This document shows, one piece after another, positions 47,900-59,385 of a stretch of 64,000 nt of DNA. How positions within the stretch are numbered: position 1 is the first letter of the stretch; every line of letters begins with the position of its first letter. The stretch is from Gymnopus androsaceus JB14 (taxonomy: Eukaryota > Basidiomycota > Agaricomycetes > Agaricales > Omphalotaceae). The stretch spans positions 1-64,000 of the forward strand of contig ML769583.1 in NCBI GenBank assembly GCA_009733575.1, read 5' to 3'. Position numbers and translations under genes: made by a program. The notes beneath the pieces are model-generated. The model saw only the letters and a program-made list of their open reading frames with translations. It was not told where the DNA came from and ran no database searches.

Positions 47900-50800
47900 C
47901 TAAGAAGATATAAAATGGGGCAGCCTGAAGTGCTTTCATTGCCATCATGGAGAGTCCAAGAAAGTTTTGCGAGTCTCAAAAGCAATGTGTTCATCTACTA
48001 ATAGTGAGTACCTTCCACGTTGCAGCTATATTTCCTACTCAAATCATGCCTACAGGTCTTACCACTCACTTGAGAACGCATGCCCCTGATATGTTTCATT
48101 TTTACTCCATTCTCAATGACCAAAAGTCAAAACCAACTGCAGAGGAAATCGAAGTTGCGGGGGGAACAAAGAAATTCAACAGTCACGCAGATCTGCTAAA
48201 ATTCATTGACTGTGTGTCAACCTCAGCTGAGCAACAATAGACACTTCGAGAAGCATTAAACCATGCGGCGGGTGATAAACTTGTGGGTGATTCCTTTGTG
48301 ATATTTAATCATATTTTCTACACTCACACAAAGACAACTAGGGTGAATGGGATCAGGCTGTTTTTGAGAAACTCTTGATAGAGTGGGTTGTCAGCTGCGA
48401 TCAACCTTTTCAAGAGGTTGAACGTGCCGAGTTCCGCACTCTTCTTGAGTATGTTCACCATCAATCAACTCCACTCAAAATCCCCTCAGTGGACACAGTT
48501 CAATGCCGGGTGATGAAGGCAGGGGCAGAAATGGAAGAGGAGCTGCAGAACTTCTTCAAGGTTAGATATGTTTCCCATTCATGTATTGCTCACTAATAAT
48601 CTGTATAGACTCTGGAGTGCAAGGTGTCAATTGCGCTGGATGCCTGGACATCACCTGTTGGGTATGCATTTCTCACAATCATTGCGCACTACATTACAAA
48701 TGAAGGCAAACTTGGTAAGTGCTCACTCAGGTAATCAATCCCTTTCTAATAGGTTTTCAGAGGAGATCCTCATTGACTTCCACGAGCTTCTGGAGGAGCA
48801 TTCAGGGGATAACATGGCTGATGCTGTATGGGAAACACTTGAGAAATATGGTCTTGTCAATCAGGTAATTATTTGGATGCATTTGCATTGTATCTGACCC
48901 ACTGAGATTTTTTACTAGCTACTTGCACTCATGATGGACAATAAGGGTAGTCAGATAGTCGATTCTGGGTCGATTCACGGAGTCGATTCAGAAGTCGATT
49001 CAGAAGTTGTATTGTAACTAGAATCGACGGATCAAATTGACCACCCTTTTGACCTTGAAGTTTTACCACTCGATTTTGCACTCAATTCTTACTAGTCTGC
49101 AATACCTCAGTTTACACCCCAACAGCAGGATGCTATGTGCGCGATTCGGGACCATGTTAGGTTCTGGAGGATGCATAGAAAATGACAAAAAATTCAATCA
49201 GCAGACAGAAAATGAACTGCTGGAGCTAGGGCACTCACAGGCCTTTATACGTGACACTCCTTCCTATCCCTGAGGGCGCTGATTTGCAGGATATACCACA
49301 TATTTCATATTTCCTCATCTTCCGAGTCTGATTCAACATCAGATTCAACATCAGATAGTCACAGATCATCGGACATGGTTGTGAGGATAAGATGAGTACG
49401 AAATAAAGTTTATTTAGTAAGTAAACTGTAGTATGCAGAGAATCGACACTCGATTTTGATGGTTGTCCCAGCTTCTGAGCCGGGACAACGATTCGCCTGA
49501 ATCAACTGAATCGACTGTCGATTCTTGATCCTGAATCGACTTCTGAATCGACTCCGTGAATCGACCCAGAATCGACTGTCTGACTACCCTTAATGGAGCG
49601 GAGCATCCCTTTTAATGCCACACACTCACGCCTCCGCTGCATGCCACATACAGTCCATCTTGCTGTTCTCAAGGTTTGTTCTTGTTCAATCGTTGGCTAA
49701 CTTCGCTGATAATTTGTCTCAGCTGCTCGAAGCAATTGGGGCAGTAGAAAAGGATAACAAGAGGAAGTCAGGACCATACCAGGATGCTGTGTCCAGTTCT
49801 CCATATGATGAGGAGCTTGATGCGTATGCTGCTGGCGCTGATGAGGATGGAGCCAATGTCAGTGAAGGTCCGGAACTCTCTGGTATAAAAGCATCTGTTC
49901 GGAAGGTTTATTTTTGGCACGTTAAGTGTTTTTTTTCTGATACTGACAATGTTACTACAGCTGCGGAAGATTGTCCGATCTGTACAATCAAGTCCTCAGC
50001 ATAGACAACACTTGTATCAGCTTATTTCCCCAGGCCGAATTCTTGTTGGAGCCCATAAGCTGATTCTTGACGTCAAAACCCAATGGTCATCGACTCATCA
50101 GATGCTTAGTGAGCGTTTGTTTGGAAGTATCCATGAGTGAACTAAATACCTTTCTAATAGGCCATGCACTACAGTACCATGCACCTATTAATATGTTCGT
50201 TGATACTCATAATGACCTTCATGGTTTAGAGCTTTCGCGGCGCAACTGGGAATCAATTGCCATTGTTTCAGATTGGCTACTGAACTTCCGCTCCGCCACT
50301 AGCCAGATGTCTACAACATCTAAGCCAATGCTTTCTTCAACACATTCAACATTCCATGGTCTCCAGCGCATGCTCAGGGAGAAACTCAAGCAGTTGCTGC
50401 AGGATGCACCACCAGAACTTGTACAAGGCTTGACGGAAGTGCACCAAAAACTGAGTGATTACTATTATAAGTATGATCACTCACCATTCTACATCTGGGC
50501 TACTCGTACGTTCTCTATTTTATTTTATTTCTTCACCTTTGAGTGCAGCTAACCTCTAATATAGTTCTGGACCCTCATTTCAACTACAAGAAGCTCAAGA
50601 AGGATTACGCCAATGATCCTGATCTTCTTGCCTACCTTGAAGAACAGAAGGTTGCCCTTTCTGTATACTTCGAGCAGTTCTATCCAGCAAAGTCCTCTGA
50701 GTCCTCAGTGAACTCCTTCCCTCCTAAAGTTTCTGAATCCCAACCAGGAATAATCAACTTCTCGGATTTTGACCAGGATGATGAGGAACCTGAAGGCGGT

Positions 50801-51148
50801 GAACTCGAACACTACTTTGATGTGCCGCACGCCGCACCTCAAACAGATCCTGTCCAATGGTGGTATGCACGCAAGGCGGAGTCTCCACGGTTGTATCAAA
50901 TGGCACGGGAATTCATGGCAATACCAGGCAAGTAGTGATTGTATTTTGCTATACTCTCAAAGCTAATTCTCGTACAAGGCTCCGCGGTAGCTGTTGAGCA
51001 AATTTTCTTGGGAGGGAGGGATACTATATCCCTTCGTCGCGCCCGATTGAGGCTGGAGACCATTTGTGTGCTCATGCTCTACAAGCACCAGCTAAGACTT
51101 AAATGCAAGACCCTTGAGGATGCTTTAAAAGCTACTGGAGAAGCTTAA
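47900..51148 (+). pseudogene. hAT-superfamily transposase, broken
   Basis: BED-type zinc finger CFHCHHGES...NSLTTHLRTHAP, spliced at about 48004-48055. Further blocks are FQEVERAEFRTLLEYVHH, IPSVDTVQCRVMK, VSIALDAWTSP, DFHELLEEHSGDNMAD, ALMMDN, LRCMPHTVHLAVLK and the C-terminal dimerisation block WWYARKAESPRLYQMAREFM..GSAVAVEQIFLGGRDTISLRRARL. At least six introns are needed. A TAG follows AEQQ at 48238 (CAG-to-TAG), the N-terminus lacks a Met and starts at the broken end of copia B, and a MITE sits after MMDN. It is therefore inactive. Confidence 0.85.
48943..49591. mobile_element. MITE inserted in the hAT transposase, GTCGATTC repeats
   Basis: 649 bp with nearly perfect terminal inverted repeats of about 58 bp starting AAGGGTAGTCAG. 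Each contains four spaced GTCGATTC motifs. Flanked by AAT on both sides (48940-48942, 49592-49594). Splits the DDE region of the hAT gene between MMDN and MERSIPFNATHSRLRC. Confidence 0.8.
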
Positions 51149-51165
51149 ATACATTGTTTCGATTA

Positions 51166-51319
51166 CCATACGACCGTAATACCCGTATTATACCATATAA
51201 CTAACTGTACCGTACCGTAAGAGGTTTTTGAAATATTGTTACGGTACGGTTTCGGGTCCATCGTCAACCATATACGCCGTATTTTGTACGGGTGTAACCG
51301 TATACGGTATGGTGCGGAT
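51166..51319. mobile_element. CCGTA-group MITE
   Basis: About 150 bp with inverted ends rich in ACCATAC..ACCCGTA and internal accgtaccgta / tacggtacgg. Lies just 3' of the hAT gene. Confidence 0.5.
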
Positions 51320-51911
51320 CCCTATGGGTCGCGCCTACTATAGGACTACAGTATACTAATGAAAATTGCACCGGTGCAGCACCGGTTTCATCAGTTCTTT
51401 AAATTTTCAGGTTTTGGAGGACCGAACTGCGCTGCAGTGCAACCGCTGCATCAGTGCAATGTTTTTATCTGCACTGCGGTTCAGTGCAGTGCAGTTGCCG
51501 GTTTTCAGTGGTTATATAAACTTTACTTTTAAACCCTACCAGTGACCACTGACAGGACCACACAGAATTCCACAGTGCTGTACAGAACTGTGGTTACTGT
51601 TACTTACTGTGGCTTACTGTGCTTCTGTGAAGTGCTGTGGGTTCCTGTGACAATCATCCAGATGACTTCTCAGGCGCTTAGAGCCTCTGAGGACGCAAAA
51701 GTAGGTGATATTCTCAGACATTTTGGGGGCCAAGGCAATTCTTTATCCCAAATTTCAGCCAAAATTTAGAGACTTTCAATATCGCGTCTCCCGCCCTATT
51801 GCGGTGTACAGTGAAGTATTCCTGATCATACAAACTTAATGCCAGTACTACGTGCCAGAATTCTCTATAACTATGATAATACATACACACCGATGAAATG
51901 AGTACAATCGA
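51320..51911. repeat. Inverted-repeat island and family-B-like fragment
   Basis: 51367-51515 is dense in self-complementary GCAGTGCA/accggtgcagcaccggt motifs. 51540-51670 repeats cttactgtgg/acagaactgtgg in a layout like the interior of family B elements (cacagaactatg.. gggttcct). No gene seen. Confidence 0.45.
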
Positions 51912-54006
51912 CTATCCTTGTACTTGATCACCGTTCCGGACGGCTATCCACGACGACCTTGAAGAAATTTCGTTCCACCATCTATTATGATTTAGTCAGC
52001 TCATTGTAGACAAAAACATAAAGCGGCAGTACCGAGTGATATTTGGACCTTTCCGTGTCATAACATCACTTCCAGCATCTGTGAGCATTGCTCCACCAGG
52101 AATATGATAGATATCCGCTAAGGTGAGCTCCTAAGATAAATCGTAAAGAAAGATACTAGGAGTAAGTATGAGCAACCGTAAGAACCCACGTCGCCTGCGA
52201 GGTATCTTTGCCGACTGAGGAGATCCTCATACGCTTCCAACTTCGACGACAACCCTGCAATGGAAGCTTCGAATACAGCTTCATCTGGAGCAAGGCCTTT
52301 CAATCTATAAAGTGCGTCAGTATGACAAACCCCGCCTTCAAAGAATCATAGTGCGTACTGTTTCGTGATCTTTTCATAGACAGCTTTTGACGCATAGGGC
52401 TCGAAAGCAAACACTTCAGTAAAGACAGCTTGCTCGAATAGAGCTGCGCGCTTTATATTAAACGCATCAGGTATTAATTTGGAACCTCTGTCGGCGTATT
52501 TTGTAGCAAGATAGCGACATATAGCTCTAGAGTCGCGCAGTACAAACCCGTCCTCTTCCTGTATTCATGGGGTGAGCAAGCGGGAAACGATGCAGTAAAG
52601 AGAAACTTACGATTAATGGCCCGGAAGCTCGAGCAAAAGGTTGTCCCATTAGTTCGCTGGCCTTAGAGTCAGAAAGGGTATCGAGATTTACGATCTCGTA
52701 TGGGATTTCTTTCTCATGCAAGACAATTTGTATGCGAGTTGTATCGATACAGTGCAGAGATCCAAACAGCTTTAAGACATTCGTCGAAGAGTGTTGAATA
52801 CTTGGAGAAAGCAACTTGAAGAGTGATGAGCTCGGAGACGGGGAGGTCATCATGGAGGATTGTAGGAACGGGAGAGTTTCTGGTATGCTCCCGTATGAAA
52901 TATCATTGGAGCTCCTAGGAACCGAGTGAGAGAACAAATCTTCCAATGCCAGAGTTTCGAAAGATGAACCGTGGGTCTCCGAGAGCGTAGTAGACGTCCA
53001 CGGAAATGTATTCAGATCATCAAAGCAGGGTAGCTGTGAGGTCTGCGAGGTGAATAATTCGGGTGCGGTAGGGGTGAGGGGAGAAGCTTCCGACGAGGAA
53101 GATGCAGATGATCCAGAGCAGGGTGACGTTAAAGTTACAGTACCGCTTAAAGTTGGGCTGGGACTGAGCTTGGAAAGTAATTCTGAACCACCGTTACACC
53201 GGGTAAGACTGCTATACCTGGAAAATAATCAATACATAGATCTGAGTAATGTACGTTTTCTTTACCTGTTCTTGGCTGCTAATCCTGTTCGTTCGGGAAA
53301 GTTCATTTTCACGATTTTGGACCATACATTTCCGTGAACCCTCACTGCTTCAATTAGCTTTTCGTCCTGTATCGAGTTAATCATCCATTTTTAACCTAAA
53401 GAATAGGTAAATAATACCTCAGCAGGCGTCCAGCTTGTCCTATCCATTTTATTCTCCTATCAGTTAGGATTCAAAATAGCTTTCCATCACGCTCACCTAT
53501 CAATTGCAGGATTTAAAGTGTCCTTCCATCGCTTGGCGCACTCTATTAAACATCCTTTGGTAAAACATAACCACAGAACCGTAAAATTCATGCTTACGAT
53601 CACTATTTCGTGTCTGCACAATCGTTGAAACGATTGTCCACCTATTCGAGTTGAATGGATGGACTAGAAAATAGTGAATCAGGCCAACTTACTTTGGACC
53701 ATGCTTCTGAATTGCATTTAATAGCTTTTCATCCTCTTCAGGGCTCCAGCTCCCCCTCGACCCGTCTGCCTTGGCCAGCTTCGAAAACCACCTTTTACGA
53801 CAATCCTTGTTGTTGCGATTAGGAACGTATCTTGATATGGCGTGCCATTTTGAAGGCTTCAAAGTGTTGGTAGGATCCACTACCATGCGCGTATCACTCA
53901 GCGAGGGGGAGGATTAGACAAGAACTGTTTATATACCTTTGACAATAGCATCAAGAAGGAGTTGATCCTCGACTGCAGTCCAGGGGTGACGTTCTCGATA
54001 CAACAT
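51912..54006 (-). CDS. R1R2R3-Myb DNA-binding protein fused in frame to glutathione S-transferase
   Basis: Eleven exons, about 500 residues. Starts MLYRERHPWTAVEDQLLLDA. Myb repeats follow: KWHAISRYVPNRNNKDCRKR, then GSWSPEEDEKLLNAIQKHGP / VQTRNSDQCAKRWKDTLNPA, then SWTPAE-DEKLIEAVRVHG / KMNFPERTGLAAKNRY. Next is about 130 residues of Ser/Thr/Pro-rich linker. The frame then runs without a stop into a GST: thioredoxin-like NVLKLFGSLHCIDTTRIQIV, QPFARASGPLI-EEDGFVLRD, DSRAICRYLATKYADRG, and the helical C-domain ending ITR-WWNEISSRSSWIAVRNGD. All ten introns are GT-AG and phase-consistent. The GST has no Met at its own border; the nearest is MM about 25 residues upstream. It could be one bifunctional protein, or two transcripts sharing a frame. 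Confidence 0.75.
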
Positions 54007-54305
54007 CTAGGCTGAGACTAGGTTTGCGCACGGAATTTTTGTGCGTGACTCGGAGGTACAGCTATCTACTTATCACATACATCGTGTCTGAGTTTGAAAT
54101 ATATCTTTGGAGACACTCCATACGAATTACATGCATGATTGTTATATATGGCCACTACACCACCATTTTCGTCAGAGCTTCCAGGAAGGTTACCAAGCCA
54201 GGTCTTACGTTGGACCTTCTCGGAAGCTTGTCGGAAGCTCCCATGGAACTCGATTTAGCCCTAATTCTGGGCTCCCTTACAGGGACGTAAGCAATAGGTA
54301 TTGGC

Positions 54306-54637
54306 ACCGTAACCGTACCGTAAAGGGTGTCCGCAGACACTTTGTACGGCCGTAAAGGATGTCCGCAGATACTTTTTTACGGCCGTAAAGGATGCCCGCA
54401 GACACTTTTTACGGCCGCACGGCAAAAATTGCATATACCAGTAGTTCTCAAAATGGCTGAATCAATGATTTTTGCATCATTGATATTAGCCAGGACGTTC
54501 TGACTTGAGAACTGACACGCCGTATACTGTAAAAATACGGGTATACGGGTGTCAGCAGCCGTATTGTATACCGATCCGTAAAGGGTAATCTTTGCTAATT
54601 TTACGGCCCGTATTTGTACGGCCCTAACCGTATCCTT
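54306..54637. mobile_element. CCGTA-group MITE with 33-bp internal repeat
   Basis: Ends caccgtaaccgtaccgtaa and (reverse complement) atacggttagggccgtac. Three tandem about 31-33-bp units at 54319-54416 contain ccgtaaaggatgtccgcaga. It sits 300 bp upstream of the Myb-GST start, so it could touch that promoter. A second copy is at 61272-61597. Confidence 0.65.
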
Positions 54638-54820
54638 AGCGCCACTATAGTGGCAATCCCCGACAGCCCCAATGTCAGGAACAACGACTATACACAACAT
54701 TGGTTGAAGCGCGTACCCGTAAAACGTTGGCACGAAACGCTTGAGAGCAAGAAATAAACTGAAATTTGATTTACTGCACAATCAGTAGAAATAAATAAAG
54801 GTCGGCCTATCGCAAATAGT

Positions 54821-55519
54821 CTACGAATATATATATGTATTAAAAGAGACGAATAATAATCTATACACCATATGAGAAATCGAAGCAAATGTAAGAACCG
54901 CGGTGCTCACCATGGAATAGTTATCGTAAACAACCTTGCAAACCCTTGTTGATGGTACTGCTAAATCCAGACCGTCGCGCCATTTCATGATTGTAGAATA
55001 AGGGATGGGCTGAGGCCATTTCTGCTTTGTGATTTCTAGAGCTTGCACCTCGGCAGCAGCATGTTGAATACGTGCTTCCTTCCTTCCCAGTCATCTACGG
55101 TCTTTGAAAGAACCAGGGGCCGGTTGGCCAGCATCCAGACGTGATACATAAACAATGGATGCAGAGCAAATAGCATTGAGTATTGAAGATGGATAACCGC
55201 GACCTTCCATCACTTCGTAAATCAATGATTCTAAATCTCTTTGAGCAACACGGTTGTGTATCTCGATATTTTTGCTGATGAATACCTCAATGAGGGTTTG
55301 ATTTGAGAGTTTATACAGTGAAAGGTAGTTGTATTGGAAAACCTTGCTGAGTAGTGTGAGGAGGTCAAAGGATTCCATCTTGGGATTTTTCACGTGATAG
55401 ACAGCAGAGCCCTTTTTAATGCCTGCTTTCACTGAAACGGCAGTAGAGAGGTGTTCAATATCAATCAAGGAACAAGATGTTAAGGCCTGCTTGATAGACA
55501 GAATGAATTGGGAAAGCAT
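54821..55519 (-). pseudogene. Unrecognised 230-codon frame with one internal stop
   Basis: One continuous minus-strand frame from MLSQFILSIKQALTSCSLID to FNTYIYS, broken only by a TGA at 55091-55093 (GSFKDRR-stop-LGRKEARIQ). Composition is protein-like on both sides (LDLAVPSTRVCKVVYDNYSM). I recognise no family. It is bordered by copia C on the right. It may be a decayed gene or transposon ORF. Confidence 0.4.
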
Positions 55520-55567
55520 GTATATATTGGGTTCTCATTTGGTGGGGGGTTTAGCGGGGATAGACTT

Positions 55568-55889
55568 TGTTGGAAACTACTCCGTCCGATACTATACGCT
55601 TTGACACTTCCGTTTACAGTTTCTATATTTATTTACCCGGTCTCGAGGTTTTGGCTTACTCAGGCTTACTCAAGTCGATCATACGATCGACTTATATACC
55701 TAGCGCATTGCATTCTGCCTCCCTCAGTTGTACCGCTACTTACGTGTCCAACTGAGGTGAGAGCTCTTTCTTAATTTTACTTACTGTACCTATACTTACT
55801 TACTTTCTCTAGCTTCTATTGATCTAACAGGTACAGTAACCAGTTGTACCGCTACTTACATGTCCAACTGAGCTTCTATTGATCTAACA
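55568..55889 (+). repeat. Copia C LTR
   Basis: TGTTGGAAACTACTCC ... GATCTAACA, 322 bp, unrelated in interior to the copia A/B LTR. It contains an internal duplication of agcttctattgatctaaca and of cagttgtaccgctacttac. Confidence 0.7.
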
Positions 55890-55906
55890 GATTATGAGAC
55901 TGGCGG
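55890..55906 (+). other. Primer binding site, half-tRNA elongator Met type
   Basis: gattatgagactggcgg abuts the LTR. Its complement GCCAGTCTCATAATC matches the anticodon arm of eukaryotic elongator tRNA-Met, distinct from the initiator primer of copia A/B. Confidence 0.6.
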
Positions 55907-55968
55907 CTCTACGAGCTTAAAGGAATAGTTAAAAGCGAATCAACTCACATCACCAATCCCAGGACTCC

Positions 55969-56502
55969 ATGGCATCAGGAAACTCTCCTCTGAATGTTCC
56001 CTCATTCCCCGAAGCAGCTCAGCTATCGGGGCAGGACACCTGGCGGGCGTTCAAAGATCGTGTCGAGCTCAACGTACAAGTTAGGGGCCTTGGTGGATAC
56101 CTCGACGGGTCCATCCCCAAACCAACGTTGGCTACGTACATCTATACAGCCCAATCTGCATCCCCTGTCGACAGCCTTTCCCCTTCTCCGGGCAAGTGGA
56201 ATCAACGCGAGCATATGGTCGCATCCATAGTCTTCCTGAACTGCACCAATCCGATAGGCATAGGTATTGACCGCAGTGATACTGCTCACAAGACGTGGCA
56301 ATACCTTATCAAGAAATACAAAGCGAAAGACGAACAATGTATTCATATTGCAGATACTCTCCTACGCCAACACAAGTTCGATCCTGAAGCAACCACGATG
56401 GAGGAACACGAAAAGAAAATGACAGCTGATTCTGCCAGCTTAATGCAAAAGATTACGATAAGTGTCGTGGGCCGTTTTGCAAAAGATCACGATAACTTAT
56501 AA
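55969..56502 (+). pseudogene. Copia C Gag, truncated
   Basis: 177 codons from MASGNSPLNVPSFPEAAQLS. Gag blocks: TWRAFKDRVELNVQVRGLGG, YLDGSIPKP, KWNQREHMVASIVFLNCTNP, TAHKTWQYLIKKYKAKDE. This is the UBN2-like copia Gag. It ends FAKDHDNL-stop and no zinc knuckle, protease or pol follows, so the element is 3'-truncated near 56500. Confidence 0.8.
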
Positions 56503-57400
56503 GACTTATTGGGAATGGCTTCGGGGTGCTGCTGCCGGATTCAGCATTGCGGCAGTGTAGTTCTTTTGCCAAATATTTGTTAAATGTTTTTTGCACCAAT
56601 AAAATCAGTATTATTATTTCGCAGAATATTTGTTGAATATGTTTGCTTTATAATATTGCAATAAAAGCCTTTATTATTATGCCAAATATTTGTTAAATCT
56701 ACTTTATGCTCAAATATTAAAATAAAATTGATTACTTGGGTGCCTATGGTCCTTCTGAGGTTCATTTGCCAAATATTTGGTAATGCCCAAATGAAATCAG
56801 TTGTCTGGGCACCTATGATCCTTTGTAGATTGATTTAGCAAATATTTGGTATTATTATCAATGCATAAACACCAGCAGTTGGGCGCTTATGGGCGCTTAT
56901 TTTACGAGAAAAAAAAGATTGATCATGGGGTCCCATAAAACCCCAAAAAATGCTCAAAATACTGAAAATATGTTGATCATTGGGTCCCATGAATGCTGAA
57001 AAATGCTAAAAAATAATAATAATATTCAGGAGATGGAGCTGGGTTCACTGGCACATGATTCATATTGTTGGGCACTCATGGGTACTTATTTCCCAAAAAA
57101 AAGTTGATCATTGAGTCCCATAAATCCCGAAAAAATGCTGAATAAACATTAAAATATTCAAGGGGTGAGGTTAGGTGCACTGGCACATGATTCATACTTT
57201 TGGGTGCTTATTTATCAAAAAAAAAGTTATCATTGTACACCATAAATTCCCAGAAAATCATGAAAAATCCTAAAAGTATTCAGGAGAGTGAAGTGTTTTT
57301 CTAAATAAATTTAAATTAAAAAATATTAGAAATATTTTGAGTATGACCCTTATACATTTGTGCCTGCTTGTGCTTAATTTACATAGGCTACAAAATTATA
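56503..57400. repeat. AT-rich region with two minisatellites
   Basis: 56568-56850 repeats gccaaatatttgttaaat at about 60-80 bp spacing (five copies). 56850-57290 repeats a unit of roughly 120 bp built on gttgatcattgggtcccat and cactggcacatgattcata. No gene. Confidence 0.6.
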
Positions 57401-57406
57401 ATAATA

Positions 57407-57494
57407 CAGTGACAGCCAAAATTAATGAACCACCCCCAATTCAATCCAGTTCAATACTATATTGGGGGTGATTTGTTAATTTTAGCCATCAATA
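57407..57494. mobile_element. Small pogo/mariner-like MITE
   Basis: About 88 bp; inverted ends share GCcAAAATTAA..aCCCCCAAT. The left end reads TA|CAGTGACAGCCAAAATT, the form of pogo-type ends. Confidence 0.5.
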
Positions 57495-58169
57495 TACTAT
57501 ATGTGCCTAGTGTGTGGCTTGGGTTTGGTTGGGTGCTCAAATTGCCAACCCAACCCAGACCCACCAGGTACTTATTCAGATGTATAGTGGTAAGATATAA
57601 AGTGACCATGACAAGGTTTGAACTCTAACGGACTGATGGTTTTGCTGTAAAGCAGGGCCTCAGGGGAGCAATAAACAGATACACCATCTGGATTTACTCA
57701 TGGTATACCTCTCAAAAAAAATTTTCATTTTTTGAGAAGTTTAAATTTCCAAAGACTCTGGATTGGGCAAGTAAAATGCAATTTCTGAGGGCATTTTCAA
57801 TCCGAATAAGGAAATTCTGGTATGAGTCAGGTGACAATGAAGGGTGCTACCATTTTAGTATTTCTACTGACCATGGGAATTTTCCTTATTCATTACCATT
57901 TATAGAACTTGCCTGTCAGTATTGTTGACCCCAGGTGGATCTAGGTATATTTTACATACACAATGGTATTCAGTTTTAGTAAGAAAGATTATGATGTCAT
58001 ATCATAAAAATTTCGAGTTTTTTTTTGTTATGATATCATTCTTGGTTGGTATAAGTGCCTAAGCACTGAGGGTTCTATATGGATTCTCAATGACCAATCA
58101 GCTGTCATGGACCTGGTGGTTGGGTCAAAGAGAAACTGTAACCCATTACCCAGAGCAACTCATACCAAG
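57495..58169. other. Non-coding stretch
   Basis: No gene or strong repeat seen between the small MITE and the satellite. Confidence 0.4.
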
Positions 58170-58830
58170 TTAACTCAAAGTTACTACTATACTAGTATTA
58201 ATAACTCGGAGTTACTGGTACTAGCTACTAGTACCAGTAATTAGTACTAGTAGTAACTCTAAGTTACTACTATACTAGTACTGATAACTCGGAGTTACTG
58301 TTACTAGCTATTAGTACAAGTAGTAACTCTGATTTACCACTATACTAGTACTAATAACTCGGAGTTACTGGTACTAGTTGCTGGTACTAGCTATTAGTAC
58401 TAGTAGTAACTCGGAGTTACTGGTACTAGCTAGTACTAGTAGTAACTCTGAGTTACTACTATACTAGTACTGATAACTCGGAGTTACTGTTACTAGCTAT
58501 TAGTACTAGTAATTAGTACAAGTAGTAACTCTGATTTACCACTATACTAGTACTAATAACTCGGAGTTACTGGTACTACTTACTGGTACTAGCTATTAGT
58601 ACTAGTAGTAACTCTGAGTTACCACTATACTAGTACTAATAACTTGGAGTTACTGTAGTACCAGTAACTAGTAAGTAGTAGTAACTCAGAGCTACCACTG
58701 CTAGTACTATTAACTAGTACCAGTATCTCTGAGTTATTAGTACTAGTGATGATTACTAGTAACTAGTGTAGCTAGTAGTAACTACAAGTGACTACTATAC
58801 TAGTACTAATAACTCAAAGCTCCTACCGCT
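58170..58830. repeat. CTAGTA/AGTTAC satellite array
   Basis: About 660 bp built from variants of actactatactagtactaat and aactcggagttactggtact. Nearly every half unit is self-complementary (tactagta, aactcggagtt), and higher-order spacing runs 60-120 bp. Confidence 0.85.
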
Positions 58831-59289
58831 AGTTATGTATTTAGCATTAGTACTATAAATGCTAGAGTGAAGGTGGGCCTACACTGGTGCATGATGGTTA
58901 CTCATGCAGTGTCAAAGTAATCAGCACAAATGATATAATATGATCTAGCAGCCAAGGTTATGCATACATACAGTAGTGCTGTAGCATGAACATGTTAATA
59001 ATATGGAAAGCAAAAGTTTCTAATACAGTTCAAATGCCTGTATAAGCAGGCTTATGAGGTTCAATATAAAATTTCATATGTAGGATCATGCACAAAGTTC
59101 CGAAACATGAACTTGGTATTCATTTCATTAACTAATACTAATAGCTAAGTAAATATATGTATAAGTTATATACTAGTGTACCTAAACCTCCTAAATATTT
59201 TCAGCATTTCAATGTATTTTGAGGATTTATGGGGCCCAATAATCTTTTTTCTTCTGAGAATAATTGCCATAATCACCTTGCAATATATA
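58831..59289. other. Non-coding stretch
   Basis: No gene or repeat recognised. Confidence 0.4.
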
Positions 59290-59385
59290 CAGTGGATGAC
59301 AAAATTGAATGTGACCTCTGTGACCCACTAAATGGCTACGAATAGCACCACTGAAATTAGGGAGTGACATCCAATTTTGTTGTCC
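59290..59385. mobile_element. Pogo/mariner-like MITE ending at the gap
   Basis: Left end TA|CAGTGGATGACAAAATTG. The inverted partner ..CAATTTTGTTGTCC runs into the N gap, so the right terminus is missing or hidden. Confidence 0.55.

Noticed and set aside
52527..52946. Start of a stand-alone GST at 52946
   Set aside because: The codon there is TTG, not ATG, and the frame continues upstream into the Myb exons without a stop.
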